64,000 bases of DNA from Gemmobacter caeruleus. GTDB taxonomy: Bacteria; Pseudomonadota; Alphaproteobacteria; Rhodobacterales; Rhodobacteraceae. Position numbers and translations under genes: made by a program. Positions within the stretch are counted from its first letter, which is position 1; the number at the start of each line of letters is the position of its first letter. The DNA lies in contig NZ_VKKX01000001.1 in assembly GCF_008271655.1 (NCBI RefSeq), positions 28,870 through 92,869 of the forward strand, read 5' to 3'. The notes beneath the pieces are model-generated. The model had not been told where the DNA came from and did not search any database. It saw only the letters and a list, made by a program, of their open reading frames with translations. Positions 1 to 8,694 of the stretch are shown in pieces.

Positions 1-638
1 CGGTCGGTCAGGCGGTCGGCGAACAGGCTGTCGAATTCCTGCGCGAAATCCAGCGGCCGGCTGTTCGGCCCCCATTGCACCGCGCGCAGATTATGCACCA
101 CATTGCCCGACCCCAGGATCAGCACGCCGCGATCGCGCAGCTGCGCCAGCTCGCGCCCGATTTCCAGCTGGTAGTCCAGCCCCTTGGACATGTCGATGGA
201 GATCTGGAATACCGGCACATCGGCATCGGGATAGAGGAATTTCAGCACCGTCCAGGCGCCGTGATCCAGGCCCCAGGTGTCGTCCTCCTCTGCGTGATGG
301 CTGGCCAGCAGGCTGACCACCTCGCGCGCCAGTGCCGGGTCGCCGGGGGCGGGATAGCGTTGCTGGAACAGCGCCTCGGGAAAGCCGTAGAAATCATGGA
401 TGGTCTTCGGCATGGCCGAGACATCGACCAGCGTCGTGCCCCGCGTCATCCAATGCGCCGAAACGACAAGGATCGCGCGGGGGCGCGGCAGGTCGCGGCC
501 CAGTTCGGTCCAGGCGCGGCTGTATTTCGTATCCTCGATGGCGTTCATCGGGCTGCCATGGCCCAGAAAGACCAGCGGCATCCGGTCACTGGGGGCCAGC
601 CCGTCGCGCAACGAGGCAAGGGTCCGGGTCGTGTTCAT
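1..638 (-). CDS. ygiD: YgiD/DODA-type extradiol dioxygenase, 3' end outside window
   Basis: Class III extradiol ring-cleavage dioxygenase of the 4,5-DOPA dioxygenase (YgiD/LigB) family. Such enzymes open catechol rings using a single metal ion in the cytoplasm. The protein reads MNTTRTLASLRDG and then PLVFLGHGSPMN. Likely metal-ligand histidines are H27 (GHGSP), H62 (VVSAHW) and H182 (GNVVHNL), matching the spacing in E. coli YgiD. The start is the ATG whose complement lies at 636-638, preceded by GGAG about 8 bases upstream. About 212 codons are visible and the C-terminus, with the last ligand, lies off the left edge. It is the last visible gene of a leftward set with the DoxX and reductase genes. 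The physiological substrate cannot be read from sequence. Confidence 0.85.
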   Translation of the reverse strand, partial: MNTTRTLASLRDGLAPSDRMPLVFLGHGSPMNAIEDTKYSRAWTELGRDLPRPRAILVVSAHWMTRGTTLVDVSAMPKTIHDFYGFPEALFQQRYPAPGDPALAREVVSLLASHHAEEDDTWGLDHGAWTVLKFLYPDADVPVFQISIDMSKGLDYQLEIGRELAQLRDRGVLILGSGNVVHNLRAVQWGPNSRPLDFAQEFDSLFADRLTD

Positions 639-698
639 CGTCGCATCTCCTGTCGCCGGAAGGGAAGGGGAGGGCGCCGCGCGGGCGCCCGCCGATGG

Positions 699-1115
699 TC
701 AGGCAAACTGGCCCAGCAGCCGGTCAAGGACGGGCAGGCGCAGCGCCAGGGCGCCCCGGCCCAGCAGGGCGATCACCCCCTGAACCATCGCCCAGAACAG
801 AGGGAATTCCCAGCCGCCGCCTGCGCCGGAAAAAAGCCAGCCATTGCCGGAATGCACCCAGACCGCGCCCAGCAGCACCGGGATCAGCGCCACCGCCACC
901 AGCCGGGTCGCCACGCCGAGGATCAGCGCCGCCCCGCCCACCAGCTCGGCCAGGATGGTCAGATAGGCCAGCCCGCCCGGCAGGCCGAGGCTTTCGAAAT
1001 AGCCCACGGTGCCGGCGACGGTAAACACATTCACCTTCAGCAGCCCATGCGCCAGAAACAGAACCCCGCTGGAAACCCGAAGCAGCGCGGCGGCGATATT
1101 GACATTGCGATCCAT
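699..1115 (-). CDS. DoxX family membrane protein
   Basis: A 138-residue integral membrane protein of the DoxX/DoxD family with four hydrophobic segments. The family signature is visible: an N-terminal RVSSGVLFLAHGLLK helix and a central AELVGGAALILGV helix. DoxX proteins often travel with redox enzymes or dioxygenases, and here the gene lies between a dioxygenase and a Rossmann reductase in one leftward transcription unit. The ATG is preceded by GGACAGGAAA, a good ribosome binding site. The biochemical role of this family is mostly unsettled; the redox or quinone context is inference. Confidence 0.8.
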   Translation of the reverse strand: MDRNVNIAAALLRVSSGVLFLAHGLLKVNVFTVAGTVGYFESLGLPGGLAYLTILAELVGGAALILGVATRLVAVALIPVLLGAVWVHSGNGWLFSGAGGGWEFPLFWAMVQGVIALLGRGALALRLPVLDRLLGQFA

Positions 1116-1127
1116 TTTCCTGTCCTT

Positions 1128-1703
1128 TCAGGCGATTTGCCATTGCGGCGCGATGGCGGTGCCAAGGCCCAGCACATAGCCGAACTGGATGTTCAGAAAG
1201 CCCAGCGGCTCCAGATACCGCGCGTTCTTCAGCGGGCCGGCATCGACCGGCACCAGACCGATATCGCGGGCAAGTTGGCTCACCCGGTCCCGCGCCGCCG
1301 CATCGTCCGAGGCGACGAAGGTCTGGAGCGGCTGGCCGTTGACGGCAAGGCCCGTGCCGTAATGCTGCGCGAAGATGGTGTTGAACGCCTTCACGACCGA
1401 GGCGCCGGGCAAAAGCCGGGCGATTTCCTCGGCGGCAGAGCTGTCATGCCCGACGACAAGGCCCGAGAAATCGGCATTGATCGGGTTCGACAGGTCGATG
1501 ACCAGCTTGCCGGCGAAATCGGCCACCTTGGCCACATCCGCCGCCGCGCCATAGGGCGTGGCGAGGATCACCACATCCGCCCCGGCCACGGCCGCCTTCA
1601 GATCGGCGTCGCGGCCATGGGCCACCGCCGCATGCCCGGCCTTCGCCAGCGCCCCGGCAAGCCCGGAGCCGATATTTCCATTCCCGATGACCGCGATATT
1701 CAT
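1128..1703 (-). CDS. NADPH-dependent F420 reductase-like NAD(P)-binding oxidoreductase
   Basis: A 191-residue single-domain Rossmann protein. It begins MNIAVIGNGNIGSGLAGALA, the GxGxxG dinucleotide-binding turn of the NADP oxidoreductase coenzyme-F420-dependent family. VVILATPYGAAADV and LVIDLSNPIN follow, as expected in that family. In bacteria without F420 these proteins act as NADPH-linked reductases of unknown substrate or as ferric or quinone reductases. A ribosome site AAAGGAAAAG precedes the ATG. It is first in the leftward unit with DoxX and the dioxygenase, and diverges from a LysR gene that probably regulates the unit. Confidence 0.75.
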   Translation of the reverse strand: MNIAVIGNGNIGSGLAGALAKAGHAAVAHGRDADLKAAVAGADVVILATPYGAAADVAKVADFAGKLVIDLSNPINADFSGLVVGHDSSAAEEIARLLPGASVVKAFNTIFAQHYGTGLAVNGQPLQTFVASDDAAARDRVSQLARDIGLVPVDAGPLKNARYLEPLGFLNIQFGYVLGLGTAIAPQWQIA

Positions 1704-1829
1704 CTGCTTTTCCTTTCTGCCGCCCCCTTCGGGCGCCGTGTTTCGATGACCGATATTTACGGCTTGGCAATCATGAACAAAATGGCGATGTTATGGATTG
1801 ACTATCACCTATATGTTCCGAATGATCCG
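1704..1829. promoter_or_regulatory. divergent promoter region between reductase unit and LysR gene
   Basis: This 126-bp gap separates two divergent starts and is clearly more A/T rich in its right half (from about 1755) than the flanking genes. It must hold both promoters and probably the LysR binding site. No single T-N11-A box or -35/-10 pair stood out enough to name. Confidence 0.5.
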
Positions 1830-2726
1830 ATGGACACGCTTGACCAACTCCGCGCCTTTGTCGCCGTGGCGCAGGCCGGTTCCTTTACCGCCGGCGCCGA
1901 TCAGATCGGCGTGTCGAACCGGCTAAGCTCGAAATATGTGGCCGAGCTGGAGGCCCGGCTGGGTGTGCGGCTGTTTCAGCGCACCACGCGCAAGGTTGGC
2001 CTGACACCGGCGGGCGAGGATTTGCTGGCCCGCGCCCCCGCCCTGCTGGAGGAGCTGGAGACCCTGCTGGCCGGCATCGCCGAAGGCTCGCGCGGGTTGA
2101 CCGGCACGATCCGCATCGCGGCGCCGGTGACCTTTGGCGAGATCTATGTCGGGCCGATGCTGGGGCGCTTCGCGGCACTGCATCCGGGGCTGACCTTCGA
2201 TCTGCGGCTGGATGACGGCTATACCGATCTGGCGGCGACCGGCGTCGATCTGGCCTTTCGCATTGGCGCCACGGGGATGCAGTCGCTCCGGGTGCGCAAG
2301 CTGGGGGTGGTGCGGTCGGTGCTGGTGGCCAGCCCTGCCCATGTCGCCACCAATGGCACCCCCGACAGCCCCGAGGCGCTGGCGCGGCACGCCTGCATCC
2401 TGGACAGCAATCGCCAAATGCCGCGCCGCTGGGTCTTTCTGCAAGGCGGGGCCGAACATGTCGTGCATGTCGAGGGGCGGTTTCAGGTCAATTCGGGGCG
2501 CGCGGCGGGGGCACTGGCCGCCGCCGGGCTGGGCCTGGCCTATGTGCCGCGCTTTGCCATCGCCGAGGCGCTGCAAAATGGCGCCCTGATCCCGGTGATG
2601 ACAGGCTATGAGGGCACCGCCACGACACTGAGCGCGGTTTACCTGGAAGGGCGCGCCCTGCCGCGCAAGGTGCGCGCGCTGATCGACTTTGCCCATGACG
2701 ACATCCGCGCGGCGGGCATCCTGTAA
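1830..2726 (+). CDS. LysR-family transcriptional regulator
   Basis: A 298-residue LysR regulator. The winged helix-turn-helix is at about residues 3-60 (LRAFVAVAQAGSFTAGADQI, followed by RLSSKYVAELEARLGVRLFQ and RTTRKVGLTPAG). The effector-binding fold is at about 90-290. The start chosen is the ATG giving MDTLDQLRAFV, the canonical LysR beginning; the same frame is open far upstream but that part is antisense to other genes. It is transcribed away from the reductase-DoxX-dioxygenase unit across about 125 bp, the classic LysR arrangement, so control of that unit is a reasonable inference. It belongs to the subgroup that ends in short substrate-domain tails. The inducer is unknown. Confidence 0.9.
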   Translation: MDTLDQLRAFVAVAQAGSFTAGADQIGVSNRLSSKYVAELEARLGVRLFQRTTRKVGLTPAGEDLLARAPALLEELETLLAGIAEGSRGLTGTIRIAAPVTFGEIYVGPMLGRFAALHPGLTFDLRLDDGYTDLAATGVDLAFRIGATGMQSLRVRKLGVVRSVLVASPAHVATNGTPDSPEALARHACILDSNRQMPRRWVFLQGGAEHVVHVEGRFQVNSGRAAGALAAAGLGLAYVPRFAIAEALQNGALIPVMTGYEGTATTLSAVYLEGRALPRKVRALIDFAHDDIRAAGIL

Positions 2727-2819
2727 CCGCCCGGATCGCACCGCGGCGGCGAAACGGCGGGGACAGGTCGCCGGGGAGCCGAGATCTGTCAGAGCCCGAG
2801 GCTTCTTGGATTCCGCAAC

Positions 2820-3770
2820 TCAGCGCCGCAGGATGACCTCGAACACCGCGCCCGGCCCGTCGCCGATACAGCGGGCCTCGCCGTCATGGGCGCGTGCGGC
2901 GTCGCTGGCAATCGACAGGCCAAGGCCGCATCCGCCCGATTGATCGGGGTCGAGCCTGACGAAGCGGTTGAAGATGCGCTCGCGCTGGTCGGGTGGCACA
3001 CCCGGACCATCATCGGCAAAGCGCAACGTCACCGATTCCGGCTCGAAGGTCACCGATACATCAAGGCAGCCGCCTGCCCGCAAACCATATTTCGCGGCAT
3101 TGTCGAGCAGGTTGACCACCATTTCCTCGATCAGCACAGAGTCGCAATCGACCGGCCTGGGCGTTCCCGTCACCGAAAACCCCACCTCAATGTCGTGCGG
3201 CAACTGGGCTTCGGCAAAGGCGCGGACCCGCTCGCGGACCACCGCAAGCAGATCGGTCGGCTGGTTGAATTCCTTGAGGCTGCGGCCCCGCACCCGTTCC
3301 AGCGACAATAGCTGCGAGGTCAGCCGGCTGGTTGCCTGCGCGCTTTGCGCAAGGCCGGCAACGCGGGCGCGCAGTTCCGTCTCGTCCGGGGCGCTCATGG
3401 CGGCCTCGGCCTGGCTTTGCATCGCCGCGACAGGGTTGCGCATCTGATGCGCGGCATCCGAGATGAACCCGTCGCGCAGGGCGAAGGCGCGGGCCAGACG
3501 CTCGAACAGCGAATTCGTCGTTTCCACCAGCGGGCGCAGTTCCGGAGGAACCCAGCGGCGGATCGGGCGCAGATCATCGGCGCTGCGCTGGCCGATCGCC
3601 TCGCGCAGATCAAGAAGCGGCTTCAGGCCCAACTGGATCCCGAACCACAGGATCAGCGCGGCCGTGACCATCAGCGTGCCGAGAAGGATGATCGACTGGA
3701 TCACCAGCTTGCGCGACAGCGGGTGCCGCTGGGTCACGGTCTGCCAGACCTCGACCGTCACCCAGCCGAC
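2820..3770 (-). pseudogene. TctE-like sensor histidine kinase, N-terminus lost
   Basis: The C-terminal two-thirds of a membrane sensor kinase. It retains a transmembrane helix (IQSIILLGTLMVTAALILWF), a HAMP-like linker with GLKPLLDL, a HisKA box with the phospho-acceptor histidine in DAAHQMRNPVAAM, and an HATPase with NLLDNAAKYG, DDGPGV and GLGLSIASDAARAH. The pattern is that of the TctE/QseC class (tricarboxylate or polycation sensors). The first transmembrane helix and periplasmic sensor domain are absent. Reading upstream (VGWVTVEVWQT) continues kinase-like for three codons and then runs into istB sequence, so the gene was cut by an IS21 element. A GTG at 3761 could start a truncated product. 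No cognate response regulator lies nearby, which also suggests a deletion. Confidence 0.85.
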
Positions 3771-4058
3771 TCGACTTCGTCATCCTCGACGAGCTCGGCT
3801 ATCTGCCCTTCGCGCAATCCGGCGGCCAGCTCCTGTTCCACCTGATCAGCCGCCTCTACGAGCGCACCTCGATCATCGTCACCACCAACCTCGCCTTCGG
3901 CGAATGGCCGTTCGCCATGGGCCTCGGACCAGTGGCGGCTCCATGGCTCACTCTTCGGCGACGCAAAGATGACCACCGCGCTCCTCGACCGCCTGACCCA
4001 TCACTGCGAGATCGTTGAGACCGGCAACGAGTCCTGGCGCTTCAAAAACCGTGCCTGA
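3767..4058 (+). pseudogene. istB: IstB-like ATP-binding protein fragment, frameshifted
   Basis: The fragment starts in RLDFVILDELGYLPFAQSGG (Walker B region of IstB), continues [20 protein letters not shown] and EWP, then leaves frame. The normal ending resumes in another frame as [20 protein letters not shown] and finishes WRFKNRA before a TGA at 4056-4058. Between EWP and FGDAK about 39 bases (TTCGCCATGGGC onwards) replace the short linker normally present, so the piece is both 5'-truncated and frameshifted. Walker A is gone. It cannot be functional. Confidence 0.85.
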
Positions 4059-4161
4059 CCCCGATCTGGGCCTGACCCGCCTAGACTCTATGATCAGTTC
4101 CGCCGGCTCAGGCCCAGATCTCAACACCACAAGCGGGGTCAATTTTGTGCGCCGATTGACA
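3767..4161 (+). mobile_element. IS21-family remnant, right end
   Basis: The 3' part of an istB gene followed by a non-coding tail. The tail ends in GGGGTCAATTTTG, then a few bases, then CGATTGACA at 4135-4161, which matches the right terminal inverted repeat style of IS21-family elements (outer end complement TGTCAATCGG). The istA gene, the first part of istB and the left terminus are missing. The remnant abuts the truncated histidine kinase on its left, so the insertion plus a deletion explains the scar. Confidence 0.8.
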
Positions 4162-4566
4162 GTCACAGGCTCAAACTACCCATTTTGTTAACAACTTGCA
4201 TTTCCTGCCATCTTTCCGTTGCAGTTTGGCGTCGTTTTTCGACCGTCCCAAAGCTCAGTCCAAGGGAGAGGCATTCACGGGCAAAAGCTGTGACGTACTG
4301 CAATTCAACTATGGTGATCGGCCTTGGCTGATCAGCCCAGGACGCCCCACGCGACCTGGGCCGAGTGCCTTTAGGCGCGAGCCCAACACGAGGCCACGCA
4401 GAACCCAAGGAGGTCGAGCGGCAGCGATGAGCCGGACATGGATCGCAGCCCGGGCAAAGAAGGCCGGGGTCAAGGTCGATGCGCAGGCCCGGCAACCTGC
4501 GCAACCTTCAGGCCTCGGCGCATCGCATGGCGGTGCTGGCCGAACGTGGCCGGGTGACGCGCAGCT
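4162..4566. other. junction region without a convincing gene
   Basis: About 400 bp between the IS21 end and the cysA stop. On the plus strand, AAGGAGGTCGAG at about 4407 precedes an ATG at 4428 that reads MSRTWIAARAKKAGVKVDAQ. A frame change afterwards would give LRNLQASAHRMAVLAERGRV before cysA. That looks like the broken start of a small plasmid gene, but it was not identified. The left part is A/T richer and shows no clear coding signal. The region is probably decayed DNA joining two blocks. Confidence 0.4.
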
Positions 4567-5286
4567 TCAGGCGGTGATGAAGCTGCGCACAAAGGGCGTG
4601 GCCGGGCGGGCGCGGATGTCTTGCGGCCGGCCGATCTGTTCGATCCGGCCCATCGACATCACCACCACCAGATCGGCCAGTTCCATCGCCTCTTCCTGAT
4701 CATGGGTGACAAAGACCGTGGTCAGCCCGGTATTGTCATGGATGTCGCGCAGGCCCTGCCGCAATTCCTTGCGCACCTTGGCATCCAGCGCGCCAAAGGG
4801 TTCGTCCAGCAGCAGCATCCGCGGCTCGATCGCCAGCGCGCGCGCCAGGGCCACGCGCTGTCGCTGGCCGCCGGACAGCTGGGCGGGATAACGCGCGCCG
4901 ATATCGGGCAACTGGATCAGATCGAGCAGCCGCGCCACCCGGCGGCTGATCTCCGCCGGGTTCGGGCGGGTCGCGCGGGGGCGGGCCTTCAGCCCGTAGG
5001 CGATATTTTCCGACACCGTCATATGTCGGAACAACGCATAGCTCTGGAACACAAAGCCCGCGCGGCGTTCCTGCACGCTCAGCCCGGTGGCGTCCTGCCC
5101 GTCGAACAGCACCCGGCCCGAACTGGGAAATTCCAGCCCGCCCAGAATGCGCAGCAGCGTGGTCTTGCCCGAGCCCGAAGGCCCCAGCAGCGCCACCAGC
5201 GCCCCCGAGGGAACCGAGAGCGAGACCGGATGCAGCGCCGCCGTGGCGCCAAACAGCCGGGAAATTTCGTCGATTTCGATATGCAT
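4567..5286 (-). CDS. cysA: sulfate/thiosulfate ABC importer ATPase CysA, short form
   Basis: The ATPase of the sulfate importer, energising CysT-CysW on the cytoplasmic face. Walker A is [15 protein letters not shown] at about residue 32, the signature is [17 protein letters not shown], Walker B is [14 protein letters not shown] and the switch histidine is in [14 protein letters not shown]. The start is the ATG giving [13 protein letters not shown]. An in-frame upstream start exists but lies inside cysW. The protein is 239 residues and stops at [13 protein letters not shown], whereas CysA is usually about 330-360 residues with a C-terminal regulatory (TOBE-like) domain. The stop lies close to the rearranged DNA on the left, so the C-terminal domain may have been lost. 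The ATPase core looks intact. Confidence 0.85.
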   Translation of the reverse strand: MHIEIDEISRLFGATAALHPVSLSVPSGALVALLGPSGSGKTTLLRILGGLEFPSSGRVLFDGQDATGLSVQERRAGFVFQSYALFRHMTVSENIAYGLKARPRATRPNPAEISRRVARLLDLIQLPDIGARYPAQLSGGQRQRVALARALAIEPRMLLLDEPFGALDAKVRKELRQGLRDIHDNTGLTTVFVTHDQEEAMELADLVVVMSMGRIEQIGRPQDIRARPATPFVRSFITA

Positions 5287-5296
5287 GGGCGGCCTC

Positions 5297-6160
5297 TCAG
5301 GGACGGTGGGTTGCAGCAAGCTGGTCGGCATGGCGCCGCTCCAGCCCGGCTTTCAGCAGCAGGGTGACAAGGGCCAGCAGCGCCAGCACGACCGCCAGGC
5401 TGAAGGCCGCGACCGAGAGATATTCCTGATAGAGCATCTCGATCGTGATCGGCATGGTGGCGGTCTGACCCCGGATCTTGCCCGAGACCACGGCGACCGC
5501 GCCGAATTCGCCCATGGCGCGGGCATTGCACAGCAGCACGCCATACATCAGCGCCCAGCGGATATTCGGCAGCGTCACCGTGCGAAACACCCGCCAGCCC
5601 GAGGCCCCGAGCGTCAGCGCCGCCTCTTCCTCGCTGCGGCCCTGTTCGATCATCACGGGGATCAGTTCCCGCGCGACAAAGGGAAAGGTCACGAACAGCG
5701 TGGCCAGCACGATACCGGGCAGCGCAAAGACCACCGGCGCGCCCTGTGCCACCAGCCAGCCGCCGACAAGGCTGTTGCTGCCGAACATCAGCACGATACA
5801 CAGCCCCGCCACCACCGGACTGACCGAAAAGGGCAGGTCGATCAGCGTGATGAGCAGCGCCTTGCCGCGAAAATCGAACCGGGTGATGAACCAGGCCGCC
5901 GCGATGCCGAAAACGGCGTTCAACGGCACCGAGATGGCGGCGATGGTCAGGGTCAGCCGGATCGCCGCGCGGGCGTCCGGGTTGGCCAGGCTGCGCAGCG
6001 CGGCGCCCGCGCCATCGGCCAGGGCCTCGGCAAAGACCGCGACCAGCGGCGCCAGCACCAGCAGCGCAAGGCCCAACACGGCAATGCCGGTCAGCGCCCA
6101 TTGCAGGGCCGGCGCCTCGGTCGTGGGGGAACGGTGATGAAAGGCGGGAATGTCAGACAT
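5297..6160 (-). CDS. cysW: sulfate ABC importer permease CysW
   Basis: A 287-residue inner membrane permease of the sulfate/thiosulfate importer, with about six transmembrane helices. The permease EAA loop is visible as [26 protein letters not shown] sequence, where ATPase coupling occurs. [20 protein letters not shown] near the C-terminus is characteristic of CysW. The gene overlaps cysT by eight bases at its start and is followed by cysA, in the usual cysTWA order within one leftward operon. Confidence 0.92.
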   Translation of the reverse strand: MSDIPAFHHRSPTTEAPALQWALTGIAVLGLALLVLAPLVAVFAEALADGAGAALRSLANPDARAAIRLTLTIAAISVPLNAVFGIAAAWFITRFDFRGKALLITLIDLPFSVSPVVAGLCIVLMFGSNSLVGGWLVAQGAPVVFALPGIVLATLFVTFPFVARELIPVMIEQGRSEEEAALTLGASGWRVFRTVTLPNIRWALMYGVLLCNARAMGEFGAVAVVSGKIRGQTATMPITIEMLYQEYLSVAAFSLAVVLALLALVTLLLKAGLERRHADQLAATHRP

Positions 6161-6992
6161 CTTGCAGGCTCCGGCGGCTCCAGATCTGGATGAGGTTGAT
6201 CGACAGCAGCATGGCCAGGCTGATCACCAGCATGGCGATGCCGATCGCGGCGGCGGCGTCATAGTTGAACTCCTCCAGCTGGATGACGATCAGCAGGGGC
6301 GCGATTTCGGTCAGGCGGGGGATGTTGCCGGCGATGAAGATGACCGACCCGTATTCGCCCACCCCCCGCGCCAGCGACAGCGCAAAGCCGGTCAGCGCGG
6401 CGGGGGTCAGGATCGGCAGGATCACTCGGCGCAGCGTGTGCAGCCGCGTGGCGCCAAGGCTGGCCGAGGCCTCCTCGATCTCGCGGTCGATCTCCTCGAT
6501 CACCGGTTGCACGCTGCGCGCGACAAAGGGCAGGCCCACGAAGACAAGGGCGATGAAGATGCCCCATTGCGTATAGGCGATCTGCCAGCCCAGCCGCGCC
6601 GCCACTTGGCCAAAGGCGCCGTTCGGTGCGTAAAGCGCGGTCAGGGCGATGCCCGCCACCGCCGTCGGCAGCGCAAAGGGCAGGTCCACCGCCGCATCCA
6701 GCAGGCGCCGCCCGACAAAGCGGTAGCGCGCCAGAACCCAGGCCAGCACGAGGCCGAAGACCAGGTTGAACAGCGCCGCCGCCAGCGCCAGCCGGAACGA
6801 TAGGAACAGCGCCGCCCAGACCCGCGGGCGGTTCACCGTTTCCCAGATACCGGCCGCGCCATAGCTGGCGCCCTTGGCCAGAAGGGCGCCGATGGGCAGC
6901 AGGACGACCAGCGACAGCAGAGTCAGCGTGATGCCCATCGACAGGCCAAGGCCGGGCATGGCGGATCGGCGGATCAGGGGGCGGCCCATCAT
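6153..6992 (-). CDS. cysT: sulfate ABC importer permease CysT (CysU)
   Basis: A 279-residue integral membrane permease that pairs with CysW. Six helices are evident, the first being MGITLTLLSLVVLLPIGALL. The EAA motif reads EASASLGATRLHTLRRVILP, and PFALPTAVAGIALTALYAPN is typical of CysT. It starts just after sbp ends and overlaps cysW at its end, so the genes are translationally coupled. Confidence 0.92.
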   Translation of the reverse strand: MMGRPLIRRSAMPGLGLSMGITLTLLSLVVLLPIGALLAKGASYGAAGIWETVNRPRVWAALFLSFRLALAAALFNLVFGLVLAWVLARYRFVGRRLLDAAVDLPFALPTAVAGIALTALYAPNGAFGQVAARLGWQIAYTQWGIFIALVFVGLPFVARSVQPVIEEIDREIEEASASLGATRLHTLRRVILPILTPAALTGFALSLARGVGEYGSVIFIAGNIPRLTEIAPLLIVIQLEEFNYDAAAAIGIAMLVISLAMLLSINLIQIWSRRSLQDV

Positions 6993-6998
6993 CGCACC

Positions 6999-8126
6999 TT
7001 ACTGCGGCACATAGATCTGGTCGAAGATGCCGCCATCGCCGAAATGTTCGGGCTGCACTTTGGACCAACCGCCGAAATGGGCGATATCCACCAGATCAAG
7101 CTTGGGAAAGCGCGCCACATCGGCCGGGTCGGCCCTGGACGTATCCCATGCGCGATAGAAATGCCGGAAGGCCAGCGCCTGCCCCTCGGGCGAATAGAGA
7201 TAGTCGAGATAGGCTTCGGCCAGGGCCCGGCTTTGGTCATCGGGGATATTGGCCTCGACCAGCGCGACCGGCGGTTCGGTCAGGATGCTGACCGAGGGCA
7301 CGACGATGTCGAACTGATCGGCGCCAAGTTCCTCTTGCGCGAGATAGGCCTCGTTTTCCCAGGCGAGCAGCACGTCACCGATGCCGCGCTGCGTGAAGGT
7401 GGTGGTGGCGCCGCGCGCGCCGGAATCCAGCACGGGCACATTGTGGAACAGCTTGCCGACAAATGCCTTCGGATCCTGCCCGTTCCGTTCGGCCCAGGCC
7501 CAGGCGGCCAGATAGTTCCAGCGCGCGCCGCCGCTGGTCTTGGGGTTGGGGGTGATGACCTGCACGCCGTCAGCGACCAGATCGCCCCAATCCTTCAGGC
7601 CCTTGGGATTGCCCTTGCGCACCAGAAAGACGATCGTGCTGGTATAGGGCGATGAATTGTGCGGCCGCGCCGATTGCCAATCCGCCGGCAGCTTGCCCGC
7701 CGCCGCGATCTTGTCGATGTCCGAGGCCAGCGCCAGCGTGACGACCTGCGCCTTGAGCCCGTCGATCACCGCGCGGGCCTGCGACCCCGATCCGCCATGG
7801 CTGGTTTCCAGGGTCGGGGCGGGGTGGCCCTGGGCCACCCACCAGTCGCTGAAGGCGGCGTTGACATCGCGATACAGCTCGCGCGTGGGGTCATAGCTGA
7901 CATTCAGCAGGCTTTGCGCCTGCGCCGCTTGCGGCGCGCCAAGCGCCAGCAGCGCCAGCGCCAGCCCGCCAAGCGCGCCGCGCCACAGCCGGGGCAGCGG
8001 CCAGCCGGTCAGCCTTTCGCGCCCGGTTTCGATGATGACGCGGCCATCGGTCAGCTCTGCGACCTTGACGCCCTGGGCGGTCTGCACGGCGGCGGCGGGG
8101 GTGGAAAGTCGGATCGTGGTCAGCAT
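6999..8126 (-). CDS. sbp: periplasmic sulfate-binding protein with N-terminal extension
   Basis: The substrate-binding component of the sulfate importer (Sbp/CysP family). The mature part begins near residue 71 with [20 protein letters not shown] and keeps family hallmarks: [14 protein letters not shown] for the anion site, then [19 protein letters not shown]. The signal helix ([21 protein letters not shown]) is at residues about 50-70. An unusual stretch of about 48 residues precedes it. The ATG has a good GAAGGA site six bases upstream and no internal Met would give a conventional signal peptide, so the extension seems real. Part of it ([20 protein letters not shown]) loosely resembles the core of small DUF2292/OscA sulfur-starvation proteins; that is only a visual impression. 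Confidence 0.9.
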   Translation of the reverse strand: MLTTIRLSTPAAAVQTAQGVKVAELTDGRVIIETGRERLTGWPLPRLWRGALGGLALALLALGAPQAAQAQSLLNVSYDPTRELYRDVNAAFSDWWVAQGHPAPTLETSHGGSGSQARAVIDGLKAQVVTLALASDIDKIAAAGKLPADWQSARPHNSSPYTSTIVFLVRKGNPKGLKDWGDLVADGVQVITPNPKTSGGARWNYLAAWAWAERNGQDPKAFVGKLFHNVPVLDSGARGATTTFTQRGIGDVLLAWENEAYLAQEELGADQFDIVVPSVSILTEPPVALVEANIPDDQSRALAEAYLDYLYSPEGQALAFRHFYRAWDTSRADPADVARFPKLDLVDIAHFGGWSKVQPEHFGDGGIFDQIYVPQ

Positions 8127-8172
8127 GTCGTTTCCTTCAAGATCAGGGGAATTGAGGTCAGGGGGCGGGCGA

Positions 8173-8415
8173 TCAGCGCCGGCCCAAGGGCAGGACCGGC
8201 GCGATCCGCGCGGCCCAGAGATCGGGGTCGCGCCGGGCCAGCAATTCGATCGCGGCCTCGGCGGGGTGACGGGTGAACAGGGTCAGGGGCTGGCCCTTGA
8301 TGCGATGCAGCGCGCCGGTCTGGCGATGCACCAGCTGCACCGACCAGGTCCGATGATCGCCCTGCGCCGGATGCATCGTTCCGGCCTGTGCGGGCAAAGC
8401 GGCATATGCGGTCAT
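8173..8415 (-). CDS. small protein upstream of sulfate importer, function unknown
   Basis: An 80-residue soluble-looking protein with no recognised domain. AAGGGAGATCGCAAG just before its ATG is a strong ribosome site. Three tryptophans and a [18 protein letters not shown] helix suggest a folded product rather than a chance frame. It is the first gene of the leftward sbp-cysT-cysW-cysA unit, 46 bp before sbp, so a role in sulfur metabolism is inferred from position alone. Confidence 0.6.
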   Translation of the reverse strand: MTAYAALPAQAGTMHPAQGDHRTWSVQLVHRQTGALHRIKGQPLTLFTRHPAEAAIELLARRDPDLWAARIAPVLPLGRR

Positions 8416-8694
8416 CTTGCGATCTCCCTTGTGGCAGGCGGCGGGGTGCGGCCTTGTCCATAAATAACGACATTTCAGGTCGAGTATTGCAAGGGAATAT
8501 TCACGTCAAATTTTGTCGTATATATGGAAAATCCTTCTCCCGCTTGCCGGAGAAGTCACATAGAGCATTGTATAATAGTGATAAAATTCGCCTCCACCAG
8601 CCAGACAATATACACGATAAAAAATATAGACATTAATGGGAAATGGTGCATTCTGGTGCGGTGGCCCGGCGGACCGGGCGTGAAAGGGGGCAGG
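8416..8694. promoter_or_regulatory. A/T-rich divergent regulatory region, cys operon and Lrp gene
   Basis: A 279-bp gap that is strikingly A/T rich (8460-8640) in an otherwise very GC-rich window. It must hold both promoters. It contains a perfect inverted repeat CTTCTCC-N8-GGAGAAG at 8534-8555, a candidate operator or leader hairpin. Sulfate operons are normally starvation-controlled, and the adjacent Lrp/AsnC protein is the obvious candidate to bind here, by inference from position. Confidence 0.55.

Noticed and set aside
75..1829. Very long open plus-strand frame continuing upstream of the LysR gene
   Set aside because: It is antisense to the dioxygenase, DoxX and reductase genes, is rich in His/Gln/Arg like a shadow frame, and the LysR family start is unmistakable at 1830.
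8534..8555. Inverted repeat before the Lrp gene as a riboswitch or terminator
   Set aside because: Only a 7-bp stem with an 8-base loop, no T-tract and no recognisable SAM riboswitch core; kept only as part of the regulatory region.
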